Below are positions 1-26,389 of a DNA stretch of 64,000 nt, piece after piece. Position 1 is the stretch's first letter; the number at the start of each line of letters is the position of its first letter. A program made the translations under genes and the position numbers. The notes below the pieces were generated by a model that was given only the letters and a program-made list of their open reading frames with translations, was not told the origin of the DNA and made no database searches. The DNA comes from Asterias amurensis (lineage: Eukaryota; Echinodermata; Asteroidea; Forcipulatida; Asteriidae): NCBI RefSeq assembly GCF_032118995.1, contig NC_092657.1, positions 803,891 to 867,890 of the forward strand, given 5' to 3'.

Positions 1-727
1 CTAAGGGAGTCATTAGCAGTACTTTATGACCACTTAGACAGCAACGCTGGCACGGCTACGGATGTAAGTATTATAATAACAATTCTGCAGCTCGTCTCAT
101 AACACTCACTAAATATAAAGACTACATTACCCCCAGTCCTTCATTCTTTGCATTGCCTGCAAATTGGCTATTGACCCAATTCACCCGACGTTGTCATCAG
201 AATAATCTTGGACGCGCCATTTTGGTGGTCAATGTCATTGTGCGTTATTCAGTGAAGTGCGCATTGTAGGCGATGCGCATTTACACTTAAACCTATTGAC
301 CATGAAAAAGGCGAGTGTGGCACAGGCGCCGCATGTGACTTACGTGCAAGGGGTTAATACAGCAGTTACATGTTGTACGACTCTTGACTGGCACTCCCCA
401 AAAAATATATTAATAATAATAACAATAATAATAGTAATAACGAGGTCTTATAGAGCGCACAAATCCACAAAAGTGCTCATGACTGGGACTCGAGCCCACA
501 CTATATATACAATACCTTTGTTTGGGAGTGCATTTTGGTGAATTTAATTCGGACTAAAGGATGTGATTGGATAAAGTCCAACCTGAATTGACCAATAGAA
601 TGACAACATTTACCTTTTGTTTCCCCCTTAGTCTGGATATGACATTCCGGGCCTTATGATTGGACAGCAGGAGTACTACGCTTACGTCTACTATCCAATC
701 AACATCAACTTCTGGGAACGGTTATAA
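1..727 (+). CDS. 3' end of an unidentified protein-coding gene (two terminal exons)
   Basis: Two coding exons join in frame. The first is 1-63 (cut by the window edge, 21 codons, LRESLAVLYDHLDSN at its start), followed by the donor GTAAGT at 64. The second is 632-727 (31 codons plus TAA), preceded by a pyrimidine-rich acceptor ending CCCCCTTAG. The second exon encodes SGYDIPGLMIGQQEYYAYVY and ends NFWERL. The junction is phase 0. The tyrosine-rich tail looks like real protein, but I do not recognise the family and give no function. The intron (64-631) holds a dispersed repeat at about 170-390. A poly(A) signal lies about 420 bp past the stop. The gene is tail-to-tail with PSMD2. The exon structure is fairly sure; the identity is unknown. 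Confidence 0.6.
170..390 (+). repeat. dispersed repeat, also present inverted at 22703-22900
   Basis: The stretch starting ATTGACCCAATTCACC and running through CCATTTTGGTGGTCAATGTC reappears, reverse-complemented and diverged, in NCKAP1 intron 5 at about 22703-22900. Both contain the words TGGTGGTCAAT and TGCGCATTT. The class is unknown; the length and paired arms suggest a non-autonomous DNA element. Confidence 0.5.
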
Positions 728-1145
728 GAGACCTATCGAAGCCCTGGACAACTCAGTATTGTGATGTAGTTGACAAAGCTTTGGGAAGTTGTCATCTCTA
801 TACATTTGTATTTATCTGAAAACTAATATACACGAGTATTTATAAAAGTAACCCTCCTACTATTGGTGCCATGGGTCGCATTTTCACAGTTGCAACAATA
901 ACTGTTTCGTTCAATAGCCTGTGATTAACCAATGGCCAAATCAACAGAAATAGTTATTGCTTATGAATCTAAAACGCACCCCAGGTGTTTAGGCATTTTG
1001 ATTGACCATTCATAAATGGCAGTAGAATGCAACTAGAAAGTGAAGATGTGAACACAAGAGGGCGCTAGTTTGATATGGCCCTGTTTGATCTAAATCACCA
1101 ACCTTTGGTTGACATAATTATTTCCTGAAACTTCCCAGAAATATA

Positions 1146-1151
1146 AATAAA
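1146..1151 (+). terminator. candidate poly(A) signal AATAAA for the gene ending at 727
   Basis: AATAAA lies about 420 nt after the TAA at 725-727, followed by a T-rich and GT-rich stretch (about 1157-1225). This is the first canonical hexamer after the stop on the + strand. Later AATAAA copies near 2395-2475 could be alternatives. Confidence 0.45.
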
Positions 1152-2934
1152 CTCAAATTTTAATTCCTTTTGCTTTGGGGGTGGTGGTTGTTCTTATTTT
1201 ATGGTGTGTTTTTACTTTTATTACACAACATTTTCCTTCAACATGCAATTTTAGAATTTATTAAAACCGTTTACATCAAGGCCAGGAGTCGTATATAGCT
1301 TACTGCTTAACAAAAGTACGCCGGGAACTGGTTATCTACTAATATGTATCAAATGGTTTTATGGCTGGGTTACCAGTTTAGTTTCTTTGCCCTGCAAATG
1401 TTAGGTTACGCCAAACCTACAAACGATAGTGAGGCCTAAGGGTATCTTCTTACATTCCTTTTGCTTTTCTTCTCAACAATTTCTTCGATTCAACAGGACT
1501 CTTTTACTTTTAAGAATATCTTTGTAAACCATGGCAGCATTTCTCACATTACATCATGTTTAACATAATTTGTATAATTGCTGGCTCCAAAGTAGTAGTG
1601 TTTTAACCAGCATATTCTAGTCGTTTGCCTAAAAGACTACTCCATTTTTATGCTATTAGCTGCTTATTTCAGTGCTTACTAGAACATATCACTAAGGGGG
1701 GAAAAAGTCAAGCAATGTGCTCGATGTAGCATTATGCTGAATAAGTTGTTTCTGCTAAGCAAATTGGAGCCAACTCAAATTTCACAGTTCTAATTCATAC
1801 TTTCTTGTATTGTATTTCCGCCTTTCAAAGTTTCAAGTCGTACTCTTTTCTTTCTAAATTCCAGGTTTAGAACTTTTATAAAGTTGTCCTCCTTTTGTCG
1901 GTTATTATTTTGTTATTTAAACAAAATGTTTTCTTATTAATTGATATAAATATATGTATGATAAATCCTGAATTGGTGCAAATAGAAGTAAAACATAATT
2001 GTTGTGTCCCATGTGTTGATTGTAGCAATATTCCCAAACGGAACTACTTTTTTTTTAAGTCGTTGGCTAATGAAGCAGACTTAAGCGACTTTGGCTACAG
2101 CTATGGGTACTGGATGCAGCTTCAGTGTTGATGAGTAGGCCATTTCAGTAGTCTGGCCATAGCTACAAACCTGACTTTTATTTAAGGGAGATGCAACTTA
2201 AATTTTCTTTTTCAATTGGCAATATTTCTACATTTTATTCCCTAGGGAAAAAAAAATGAAAATAAGTTCGGATGTAGAATCTCATGTCAATATGAAATGA
2301 GAGCGTCTAGCATTGCTGTATCATTTTATGAAAATACCACAAATAACAGAGTTTTATAATCAATTCATATTTAAATAAGTGGTAAATATATTTAAATAAA
2401 TGTTCAAATAAAACATCCACATGGTCGAGTGATATCATGTATTAGTACTGAATACTTTGTGAAACATTGAAATAAAATGTAAATTGTGTATACAAATATT
2501 TAATTTCTTGCACACATCTTTTTCATTTGTAATGCTTTAAAATCTTTATAGCACAAGGTAATCGACATGTGACCAGTCTTCGACCAATAAGAGTACAACA
2601 CAAAACATAAAAGAGTAAAAGTAGACAATAATTGTGACTTTTTACAAAGCATCCCTTCAGACGTTTTATTATAACATTGAAAACATTGACAGTTATATTT
2701 AAAGAAGCTGGTGAAAGAATATTCAATAAATCTGACCTCATCGGGGTCACGTGACAGTCGGAAGATGAATACTATCTATGCTTCATGACAATCTCATGAG
2801 AAATGGTCCACAAGTGCAGTTGTTAACATAAAAAAAGATAAAAGTTCAAATAAACTTTCAACTTTCATTTTTTGTGTTTATGAAAAAAATGCTACTTGTA
2901 TGCCACAGAAAAAGTTATTGACAAAATAGGGAGA

Positions 2935-3060
2935 CCACCAACAAAGGGCTAGATAGAAGCTCGGTTAGTAGAGCGCTGGCACATTAATCCCAAGGTGGTA
3001 GGTTCCAATCCTGTTCTAGTCAATTGTTTTTCAATCTTAAACCACAGAAAAATTGTAAGA
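2935..3060 (+). mobile_element. tRNA-derived SINE, family S3
   Basis: A tRNA-like head (GCTCGGTTAGTAGAGCGCTGG, then AGGTTCCAATCC as a decayed B box) is followed by TCTAGTCAATTG and a body beginning TTTTTCAATCTTAAACC. Related copies lie near 11660, 11810, 14375 and 27175. It is a retroposed copy, not a working tRNA gene. Confidence 0.6.
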
Positions 3061-3804
3061 CTGGGGAATAATGTTAACGTGACGCACTCCCATCCACAAA
3101 AGACCCCATGCATGACATCACAAGACCCAAACAGCGCCCTCAATGAGGTCAGTGAAGAGCTATCATGGGATGATAGTTCTGCGCAGCGCTAGTGTATGTT
3201 TCCAGTTTTTTACCCCAACGATGGTGGCCAATGCCATAGGTCTATTACAATCATTTTCAATGTACTAAATTATTCATACAGTTTTATACTTCAAAACTTT
3301 ACAATTAACATATCAGAATGGAATTGGTTTTTTTTCTGTTTTTAAAGTCAGTGCATTACTTGACTGCAGAGCTCATAGAAAGCTCTATCGCAAGTGTAGC
3401 ATAATCCCTCTGTAAGCCACACCCACAAACCGACTCCACTGATAACCAGAAACCCATACAGCCTTCACCCTTAACACTGGTCCACTGGCCAGACGCCAGT
3501 TGAAACACCTAAGGACCAGTCAAAAAGCTTCCCTGTTAAATATGAAATAAGGACTTGTGAACATGTTGGTGGACTTGTGACAACACAAGATTGTTTTAAG
3601 ACAACAGGCTTCAAGAATTATTTGACAAAAACAATCACCCCAATTTCAGATGGTACCAATATTTATGTTTTGGTTTCCTTCCTTTTTTCCCCTCTTAACT
3701 TTTCACCAAAAAAAAACTGTGATTTACTTTTCAAAATGTACATTATGCTTTAAAAGATACCAGGTTTAAACTTCCAAGACAATTTTTGTCATGAGGGTTC
3801 TTTT

Positions 3805-3810
3805 TTTATT
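3805..3810 (-). terminator. PSMD2: candidate poly(A) signal for PSMD2
   Basis: On the minus strand AATAAA lies 76 nt after the PSMD2 stop codon (3886-3888). This would give a very short 3' UTR. No other AATAAA is nearer. Confidence 0.45.
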
Positions 3811-3885
3811 TTTTTAACAAAGTTGAGATTAGTTGATGTTAGCTAGAAGAATGTTGATGGTGGATATTTTCTGATGATCTTCTGA

Positions 3886-17135
<13,250 letters not shown>

Positions 17136-17852
17136 GATGATAAGTAAAAATAATGTCGCTTGGTGGCGCTATTCAAGTCCCATGGAATGTGATTTATTTT
17201 ATTTACAAATTTAGTATTGAACAAAATCAACAGAAAAAAAGGTTATGTAAAATGAGAAAAATTGCTCAATTTGTTAATTGCTTTACTTTGATTATTAGAT
17301 AAATATTAACTATAAACAAAAAATATAAATTTTTGGCTGACTAATCAGTTTGTTTGATGGGGTGGCAACCAATAACGATAACGACCGTCATCCATTTTAG
17401 GTCAGAACTTCTTATTCTTCCATTGTTTTGTAAAATAATTTGTTCAAATGAATAAAACACTGAATACACACTCAAATGTAAAGATTAGATTTAACTCGTT
17501 TTAATTATTCTAGGTTTTTAGCCATTTCAGTTTCATTATTTCTATCCATCAATGCTACTGAGTGACGGTCATTTACGGTTATAGTGAAATTCATTGACTG
17601 GCTAAAATTGTATTCATCTTCGTGCAGCTAGCCGCTCTAACATAGACGGTCTATGACTCAAATCAAACATTGGTACACATCCAAATTTGACGCTCACTTC
17701 ATTCTACTTCCGCAATCAATGAATGAAAAGGCCAGTATTTTTCTGGTCTGACACAGCCGCGCCTTGGAAATTTCATCTCGTAGAAATGTTTGTAAATTGA
17801 GCATTTCTACCGCTTTTTGCCAATAAATTGAGGAAGCTGCAACTGCATCACA
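17136..17852. promoter_or_regulatory. shared upstream region between PSMD2 and NCKAP1
   Basis: The two start codons diverge across 717 bp, so this interval must hold both 5' UTRs and probably a bidirectional promoter. It is AT-rich with no obvious TATA box or CpG-dense core that I can point to. CCATTTTAGG at about 17392 and TGACGGTCATTTACGG at about 17562 are notable words but prove nothing. Confidence 0.55.
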
Positions 17853-17951
17853 ATGTCTGTGAATCAAAGCCAGCAAAAGTTGGCTGAAAAGCTGACAATT
17901 TTGGTGGATCGTGGACAGGGAATGTTGGCCCGTCTTTACAACATCAAAAAA
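17853..17951 (+). CDS. NCKAP1: NCKAP1 exon 1 (coding part)
   Basis: Residues 1-33. [20 protein letters not shown] to LYNIKK; donor GTAAGT. The ATG has an in-context A-rich lead and matches the family N-terminus. Confidence 0.95.
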
Positions 17952-20900
17952 GTAAGTCTTCAAAATTTGACCTATTTTTATAAGCGCTGCAGTGCATGCC
18001 TATGTGTGTAATCTAAAAACAACACACCCACTCTATTTCGTATTTGTAGGTGTTGTATACTTCTAGTACTTTGCTTGTTCAACCTGAAAGAGCTGTAAAT
18101 TAAGAGACATATTTCATTTGTTGCACATTCACTGCTCTGTTTTGATATTAAAAATAGAGAACAATTGAATTGAAAAAAAAAATAGAACATCATAACACCT
18201 CCATCCATGCATAAGGTTTATCGCAATTCAGAAATGCAATGCATTGTGGGAAAGGAATATGGGGCGGTTTCTATGCAGTTTCTTCGACTCGCGCACGCAA
18301 CGCCTGTACCTCTGTGTGAGTTCAACAGCGCCCTCTCTTGATATTTTGCTAATTGCGATAAACCTCATATGGATAAGCCATTTATTTATTTAGAATACCC
18401 GAGCACAAAATCAACAGTCAACATCAAGTAAAAACACACTCTGATGACCCAATTTCAATTCAAGCCAATTTTCCAAACTTTGGTTGGGTCGAGAATGTTC
18501 ATCCACAGTTTTGGATAAAATGTGCGGAGGAGTACAATCGTAATTGTATTGTACTTTATTTGTATTTATTTGCTTTTAAGATTGTGTAACCTACACAAAA
18601 AATAACTTTTCAATGTTTATTGTTTGTAGTAATGTATTGCATTTACATGATTTATTACCTATATTTTGCCATTCACAGTCTACTGTTTTAAAATTAATTA
18701 ACTTTTTAATTTATTTTCTCTGTTTTTTAAAGAATGATTTGACTGGAAATTTAATAATAATGATTTTTCTTTCTCAGGCATGTCAAGATCCGAGGTCACG
18801 TCCAGCATTTCTTTCTGAAAAAGCTCTGGAGCCATGTCTGAAGAGCATCGTCAAGAAGTTCCCAAACACAGAGAAAAACACACAGGTATAAAAACATTGT
18901 ATTAAAGGCAGAGGACACTATTGGTAATTGTCAAAGACTAGCCTTCACAGTTGGTGTATCTCAACATATGCATAAAATAACTAACCTGTGAAAATTTGAG
19001 CTCAATTGGTCTTCGAAGTTGCAAGATAATAATGAAAGAAAAAAACACCCATGTCACACGAAGTTGTGTGCGTTTAGATGGTTGATTTCGGGACCTCAAG
19101 TTCTACATGTAAATCTAAGGTCTCAAAATCAAATTCGTGGAAAATTACTTCTTTCTCAAAAACTATGGCACTTCAGAGGGAGCCGTTTCTCACAATGTTT
19201 GATACCATCAACCTCTCCCCATTACTCGTCACCGAGAAAGGTTTTATGCTAATAATTATTTTGGGTAATTACCAATACTGTCCACTGCCTTTAATTACTA
19301 TATATTTGAGGGTTTCCGAGTCTGCATGAAGAAAAGGCACAGGTGGGATTCGAACCACTTGAGTTTTAAACTGGACTGTAAGTCTGATGCCAACATGTGT
19401 TTGGTCAGTAATCACATGACCAGACACGTCAGGTGGTGTGTTTTTCAATTGAATAATAATACCTCACTGTCTAATATCTAAACAGAAACAAATTATGTTG
19501 AAATGTTGACTTTGAATCTGATGTACCTTTCAATTCTGTCTCAATTCCCTTTCCTCAGAAAAAAATAAGAATTTACTTCCATGAATCAAGTTAGTAAAAT
19601 TGTAGAATATAAAGCAAGACAAGTACTCAAAAGAACATATGCTAACCATTAAAGGAACACTTTGCCTTGGATTGGTCGAGTTGGTCTTCGAAAAGCGTTT
19701 GTAACCGTTTTTAATAAAATGCATATATGGGTAGAATACAATGATCCACACAAACACACCTTGTAATTGAGCGGTTTTTCCGTTTACGTCGTCGACTAAC
19801 ACAGTCGGCCATTTATGTGAGTCAAAAATTTGACTCACATTAATGGCTGACCGTGTTAGCTCACAAAGTAAGAGGAAAACCGTGCAATTTTGAGGCAAAT
19901 TTGTGTGGATCATTGGATTCTTCTTTTAAAACATCTTTCCAACCATATGATTTTATAACAAACGGTTATAAACGCTTTTTAAAGACCAACTCGTCGATCA
20001 AAGGCAACCTGTTCCTTTAATATACCCATGGTGTTACCGCAAACCAAATTGTACATTGATACCTCACCATGCAATGCCTCAAATCCCATGTAAGAATCAA
20101 CTTCCTTATTTATAAAGACAAATCCCTAATCTTAAAGCAGTGCTGTTGTTTCTGAACGAATTGCTAACGTGCGTTTTTGTTTCCTACGTACAGGGTCAAC
20201 TTGCCCCGATAGATCAACGTAAATCTGAAATATTAAAGGTGCTGAGTGTCTACTACACAACCTTCCGCGATATCCATGAATACACGGTAAGCTGACCACT
20301 GACCCCCCCCCCCCCTCCCCCCCCCCCATTTGGAATGCGCATGTGCACATATGCAGGCTTTGAACTTCGTTCTTGAAGGGGAACAGCAATTTCCCTCAAG
20401 GAAAATGTAAATTTGCATTGGAACTTTGCAAAGGGCACCACAGCAAAAGCACAGGGTACCACTGCAGTTTCTGTGGGTGTAGTGAGTTATTTTGAGACCT
20501 GGTAATTTGACAGATATATGAAGAGGGTGACAGTTCCTTTAAGCTGGACATCCCTGTTGCTTTTGTTGTAAGATTTCTTTACACAATGAATATCATGCTG
20601 GGGTTAATCCGGCTGGAATGGGAGTACATGTAGGTGGTGTATAGTGTGGTCTTATTAATGTCAATCCACTTCCTTGTTCTTGAAACAGCGTTACCAATAG
20701 TGTGTAGAAGACTACAATATACGTTTGACATACATAGCGAACAGAAACTCATCTCTTTTAAAATGTAATGTAAAAACCCACCTTTTTAAAACCGCATTTT
20801 AGTGTGTCTTCTTCTATGGTCATCTTGCCAGTTAGTTTAGAATTGTAGCGTAGATAGGGTTAGAGGTGTCTATCTCCTGAAAAGGTCAAAACATTACCGA

Positions 20901-23900
20901 TGCAAGCATCTAGGATATATGTAATAAGTAACTATTAGTTCTCTGTTGGCGGGACAGACATATCCCCATACTTCTGTTTTGGCATTGGCCTGGTGACCAG
21001 TCTTTTTTCTTTGTCTTTTTCTTCCACTCTGTACTTTTTAACATGTGTTCTGCGCCTTTGATCATTTAACATGTAAGGGGCACAATATAAATTTTAAATA
21101 TTATTATTATTATTATAATTATATATTGAATCTACATGTACCAGGGTCCAATTTCATAGAGCTTGAAGCAGAAAATATTTTGCTTAAAAAGGTTTGTGCT
21201 AAGCAAAAAAAAGCAGGATACCGGTCACTGATTGTGCAAGAGAAATGACAGTTTGACTGGTAATCATATCCTGGTAAGCATAATTTTGTTGTGCTTAGCT
21301 AGTTTTTATTCTTTAAGCAGCTCTATACAATTGGGCCCAGGCCATAAACTAACATTGTGCAAATGAAATTATCGATTGTGAATTTATTTATTGGTTTTTC
21401 TTTGATTTGCAGGATCATGTGACAGAGTTACTGACTGTCCTAGCGAGCTGTCATGTGCATTTTGACATTGTAAGTAATCTAGATTCTTTAAAAAAAACTG
21501 AGGAGCCCCATGTGACAATATGTGTCACATTTAAAATTAAAAAAACACTAACAAATTTAAAACCCCTCATCACATAAATCAAATAAATGTTATATTGATA
21601 CCCTAACTACTTGATTTCTACCTTCAAATAATTTTTTGTCACCAACAGTTTTTCTTGGGTTCCCTAGGGTTAAAAAACAAAAATCAAATTTGGCCCTAGA
21701 ATTTGTTTGTTTTCATTTGCGATGTTTTAAATACATGATTGCATTAAGCTACATTTTGGAATAACTTTTTCATGTAACTCCTCTCTTTTCTTCATCCTAG
21801 TTATTTAAAGAGATTATTTACGTTGATTTGAACTTTGTAGGGTCTGCACAACATTGGTAAGATTGGAATTATAATTACTCATAGAGTTGGACATGACTAT
21901 GGTATAAAGATAGTCGAGGTAGATATGAGTGACACAATAAATGTTTAAGTATATTGCTCAAGGGCACTTGAGTGCCACGACCAGGACTCGAACCTACATT
22001 CCGTAGATCAAGACACCAGCAGAGCTTGAGTCTGGTGCTCTTAACCTCTCGGCCAAGAAAAGCCAAATAACTTCAATTCTTATCATTTTCCAAACTTTTA
22101 CAGACGGCCAACTTTGACATGACCAAGAACTACCTGGAGCTAGTTGTGACTTATATTTCAATCATGATGTTACTAGCGAGAGTAGAAGACAGGAAGGCTA
22201 TGCTGGGACTGTACAACCAGGCTTATGAACTAGCCTATGGGAAGAGGTAGGTACACTGAGGGCTAAGTTTGTTGTGACTTATATCTCAATCATGATGTTA
22301 CTAGCGAGAGTAGAAGACAGGAAGGCTATGCTGGGACTGTACAACCAGGCTTATGAACTAGCCTATGGGAAGAGGTAGGTACACTGAGGGCTAAGTTTGT
22401 TGTGACTTATATCTCAATCATGATGTTACTAGCGAGAGTAGAAGACAGGAAGGCTATGCTGGGACTGTACAACCAGGCTTATGAACTAGCCTATGGAAAG
22501 AGGTAGGTACATCAAGGGGCAAACTTCCCAACAATTACTGTCAGGTCTTGAACTTTGCTCTTGAGGAGGTACAACAAGCTTCCTCAGGTAACCCTACGAG
22601 TAGGATTTGAAATTATGCATGGTGGAAATATGATATAGTAAAGGTTTGCAGTTATAACCATGTAATGATAATCTACAAATGAGTTGGGGTGGTTCTGAAA
22701 ATAACTCTATTGACCCCTTGCACGCGTGCACACGCGACGACTGTGCCACGCTCACCATGTTGGTGGTCAATAGGTTTACGTGTAAACGCTGCGTCGCCTA
22801 AAATGCGCACTTCTCTGAATAACACACGTTGACATTGACCACCAAAATGGCGCATCCAAGATTATTCTGATGATGACATCAGGTGAATTGGGTCAATATG
22901 AGGAAAATGTAAGTTTGTGGCTGGTAACATGTTTATGCTCAGCAGGATTTTTCTATGCTTAACAAGTATTTTCTTATTTGCAGTGAGCCCTCATTCGCTC
23001 GTCTTGGCACGCTCATCTGTGACTTTGACAGCCCGGTGAAAAAACTCACGCAGCAATTTGTACCACTTGAACGGGTAAGAGCACTTTGCCAAAACGAAAA
23101 ATAAAATATTAGCAGAAGTGAAGTATTTGTGTTTCAACTATTTTGAGGATTAAGATCTGCTAAAATTAATGTCCTCTCTCTTTTCTTCCCAGTGCGTTGC
23201 ATCCGCGTTGTTCTCCCTCCTCCATCTATACCCAAGACGCAACATGACAGCTGGAGAGATGCGATCTCAAGAGATGCTAAGCCTAGTCTCCAAACCAGCT
23301 CTTCTCTTGAATCCAGCACAGAGTGAGACTGTAAGTACTATTGGTATTTTCTGTTAAACTGTGTATATTACGTCTTGAGTTCAGACTAATACCTACATGG
23401 CTAGTCTCCAAACCAGCTCTTCGTTTGAATCCAGCACATAGAGAGACAGTAAAGTACCATTAGTCTTTTCTGTTAAAATGTGGACAAAACGTCTTGAGTT
23501 AAGACTAATACCTACATAGCTAGTCTCCAAACCAGCTCTTCTGTTGAATCCAGCACAGAGTGAGACTGTAAGTACTCTTGGTATTTTCTGTTTAACTTTG
23601 TACAAAACATCTTGAGTTAAGACTAATACCTACATGCCTAGTCTCTAAACCTGCTCTTCTGTTGAATCCAGCACAGAGTGAGACTGTAAGTGCTAAAAGT
23701 AGATCTGTAAAACTGTGTATAAAACGTCTTGAGTAAGACTAAATCCTGGATGGCAAGTCTCCAATTCAGCATTTTTTTTACTGCACAGCTGGAAACAAAC
23801 GGGTCACAATTTCTGTGGTGTGTCGTAGCGGAGCGGTCTAGTTCAACGGACCAAATCTCACTCTGATTGTTTCTTTTATTTGTAGATGCGTTGTGAGTAT

Positions 23901-26337
23901 CTATCTCTGGACACCATGGAGCGCTGGATTATACGTAAGTTTAGCTCTTGGTCTATTTACCTTTATTGTGTCAAATTATTGAACATTTTTGCGCAAGTTA
24001 TCAGCCGCTACGACAACAGCTAGGGCTGAATCACCTTGTCATGGGGTGTCATGGCCGAGCGGATAAAAGCACCGGACTCGAGTTCTGGTGGTTAAGTCAT
24101 CAGGATGTGGGTTTGAATCCCGGTCGTGACACTTGTGTTCTTGAGCAAGACACTTAAACGTTGCTTCTCTCCACCCAGGGGTAAAATGGGTACCTGTGTG
24201 GACAGAGATGGTTTGTGTGAATGATTAGCTTGGAGTGCGGTTACTCGCAACATCGGCTTAATACTCCCCAGGGAGCTGAGATGGTTAAAGGAGTGAAATG
24301 TATGGCCCAGTGACCGGGGGGGTAATAATGTCAGAAGCGATTTGAGACACCCTTTGGGATGTGATTAGCAACAGTCGTAGCCGCCAATTCGGAGCCTATC
24401 ACGACAGGGAGCCATTTTAATTTGTTTGTTCTGCTTTCTTTCCTCCTCAGTGGGTTTCTTGGTGTGTCCGACCCTCCTCCAGAGTAACGAGCGAGCACAC
24501 GCCCTCTGGAAGCCGGCTCTACAGTGGGGATTCTGCATCACGCTGTTCCGAGACGAGGTTCTCATGTTCCATAAGTTCATTGAACTGTTCTTTGATACCA
24601 TCAAGGGCTTCCATAAGAGGGTATTAGAGGTCAAGGAGTGCTGTAACTTTGCTCTACTGAATGCGTAAGTAGATAAGATTAGATTAGATTAGATACAACT
24701 TTATTAAATCCAAAGCTTGAAGTTACATGACATCATCTCTCAATAATTATATAAATTATAGAAAATACACATCAATACACAAAACACAGAACATACCAAA
24801 ACATTACAACTGCGCATAATTTAAACAAAAAAGGGGGAAAAAAGACACAATTCATTGTACAGTAATATTAAAAATGAACATGAGAAAATTGTACAGTAAT
24901 ATTGCATAAATACTGTTGCAGTTACAGAATGTGATAGTCTAGTTACAGAATGTAAATTATTGAAGATCCACAGTCACAGAATGCTTATACAGTTATTGAA
25001 TGTCTAGTTTCTGAGGTACAGAATGTGGCTGTACAGTTGGAGAAAGCAGACAACAGTTCACCCAGAATATTCAAAGTTACAGTAATATTGCATAAATATT
25101 GTTGCAGTTACAGAATGTGGTAGTACAATTACAGAACTCCTTTACAGTGATAGTCTAGTGACAGAATGAAAATTATTGAAGATCCACAGTCACAGAATGC
25201 TGCTGGGGTGTCATGGCCGAGAGGATAAGAGCACCGAATTCATGCTCTGGTGATTCTGTTCAGCAGAGTGTGGGTTCGAATCCCGGTCGTGACACTTGTG
25301 TCTCTGAGCAAGACACTTAACTATAATTGCTTCTCTTCACCCAGGGGTTAAATGGGTACCTGTGAGGGCGGAGATGGTTCTTGTGATTGATTTAGCTGAG
25401 TAGCGCATTTGTTGCACAAGGCTGTACACTCCCAAGGGAGCTGAGATGGTTTAAGGCCCAGTGACCAGGGGTAATAATGTTTGAGCATCTTGAGCATCAC
25501 TGCGTGACAGACCTGAGCGCGATATAAAAAGCCATTAATATTATACAGTTATTAAATGTCTAGTTTCTGAGGTACAGAATGTGGCTGTACAGTTGGAGAA
25601 AGCAGACAACAGTTCACCCAGAATATTCAAAGTTACCATGTCATATTATCTTTCCGCACAGACCCTCTGTTCATCGAGACAGGCGAAAGTTTTTAAGAGG
25701 AGCCTTGAAGGAACTCGTCACAATCCTCTCAGATCAACCAGGACTTCTTGGACCAAAGGTAAGCTAAATAATTCTTCGAAGTTGAACATGGTGTTACTGC
25801 AAACCTCACTAGATTGTATCTCCACCATGCAAAGTTTCAAACCCTGTGCAAGGGAACAACTCACACATTACACCAGTGCTTAGAAAAGTTGGGGAGGTAG
25901 TGCTTTCTGCTCTACCAGCCAGGCTTCTGATGGATGATACCCAAGCCTATATGCGTATGGACCGTAAAGAGGGTAACCCTGTTTCAGCTCCGCAACGACC
26001 ACTGGCAAAAATAAATTGTAGCTCACACCTTGTAGTGGCCTTCAGGTCTTGTTTGTCTGCAACTTGCAGTGTTACTGCAAATCATCCGCATCTTCCCATC
26101 AGTTTATCTTGCCCAGAACTCATGCTGTGTCATTTGCAGATCGCTCACTCTCCTGTTTTGGACCAAAAGAATGGAACACTCTCCCTAACCACATCAAGGT
26201 TGCTAACACTATTCACATTTTCAAGAAACTCCTCAAATGTTTTCTATTCCAACAAGTGTATCAACATTAATTTCATCCAACTGTCTTGAGCGCCTTCGAA
26301 CAACTTTGGTTGATTTTGGCGCTATATAAATTCCCTC

Positions 26338-26389
<52 letters not shown>

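Larger units (their letters stand above)
728..3804. other. 3' UTR and intergenic DNA between two convergent genes
   Basis: AT-rich sequence. The start is probably 3' UTR of the upstream gene. A tRNA-derived SINE (family S3) lies at about 2935-3060. I see no convincing coding exon; the small open frames here lack splice context and recognisable protein. Confidence 0.5.

Noticed and set aside
18902..19329. open frames of 77-83 codons starting MQDNNERKK or MVDFGTSSS
   Set aside because: The same frames recur in every family A MITE (for example near 12768, 14953, 29453 and 39745), so they are repeat shadows and not genes.
24043..24130. tRNA-Leu/Ser-like sequence
   Set aside because: The same head recurs several times in the window with a common 3' body (S1), so it is a retroposon.
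26337..26389. regular TTGA repeats that might suggest a CRISPR-like or other array
   Set aside because: Pure tetranucleotide run directly after a LINE 3' UTR; no spacers.
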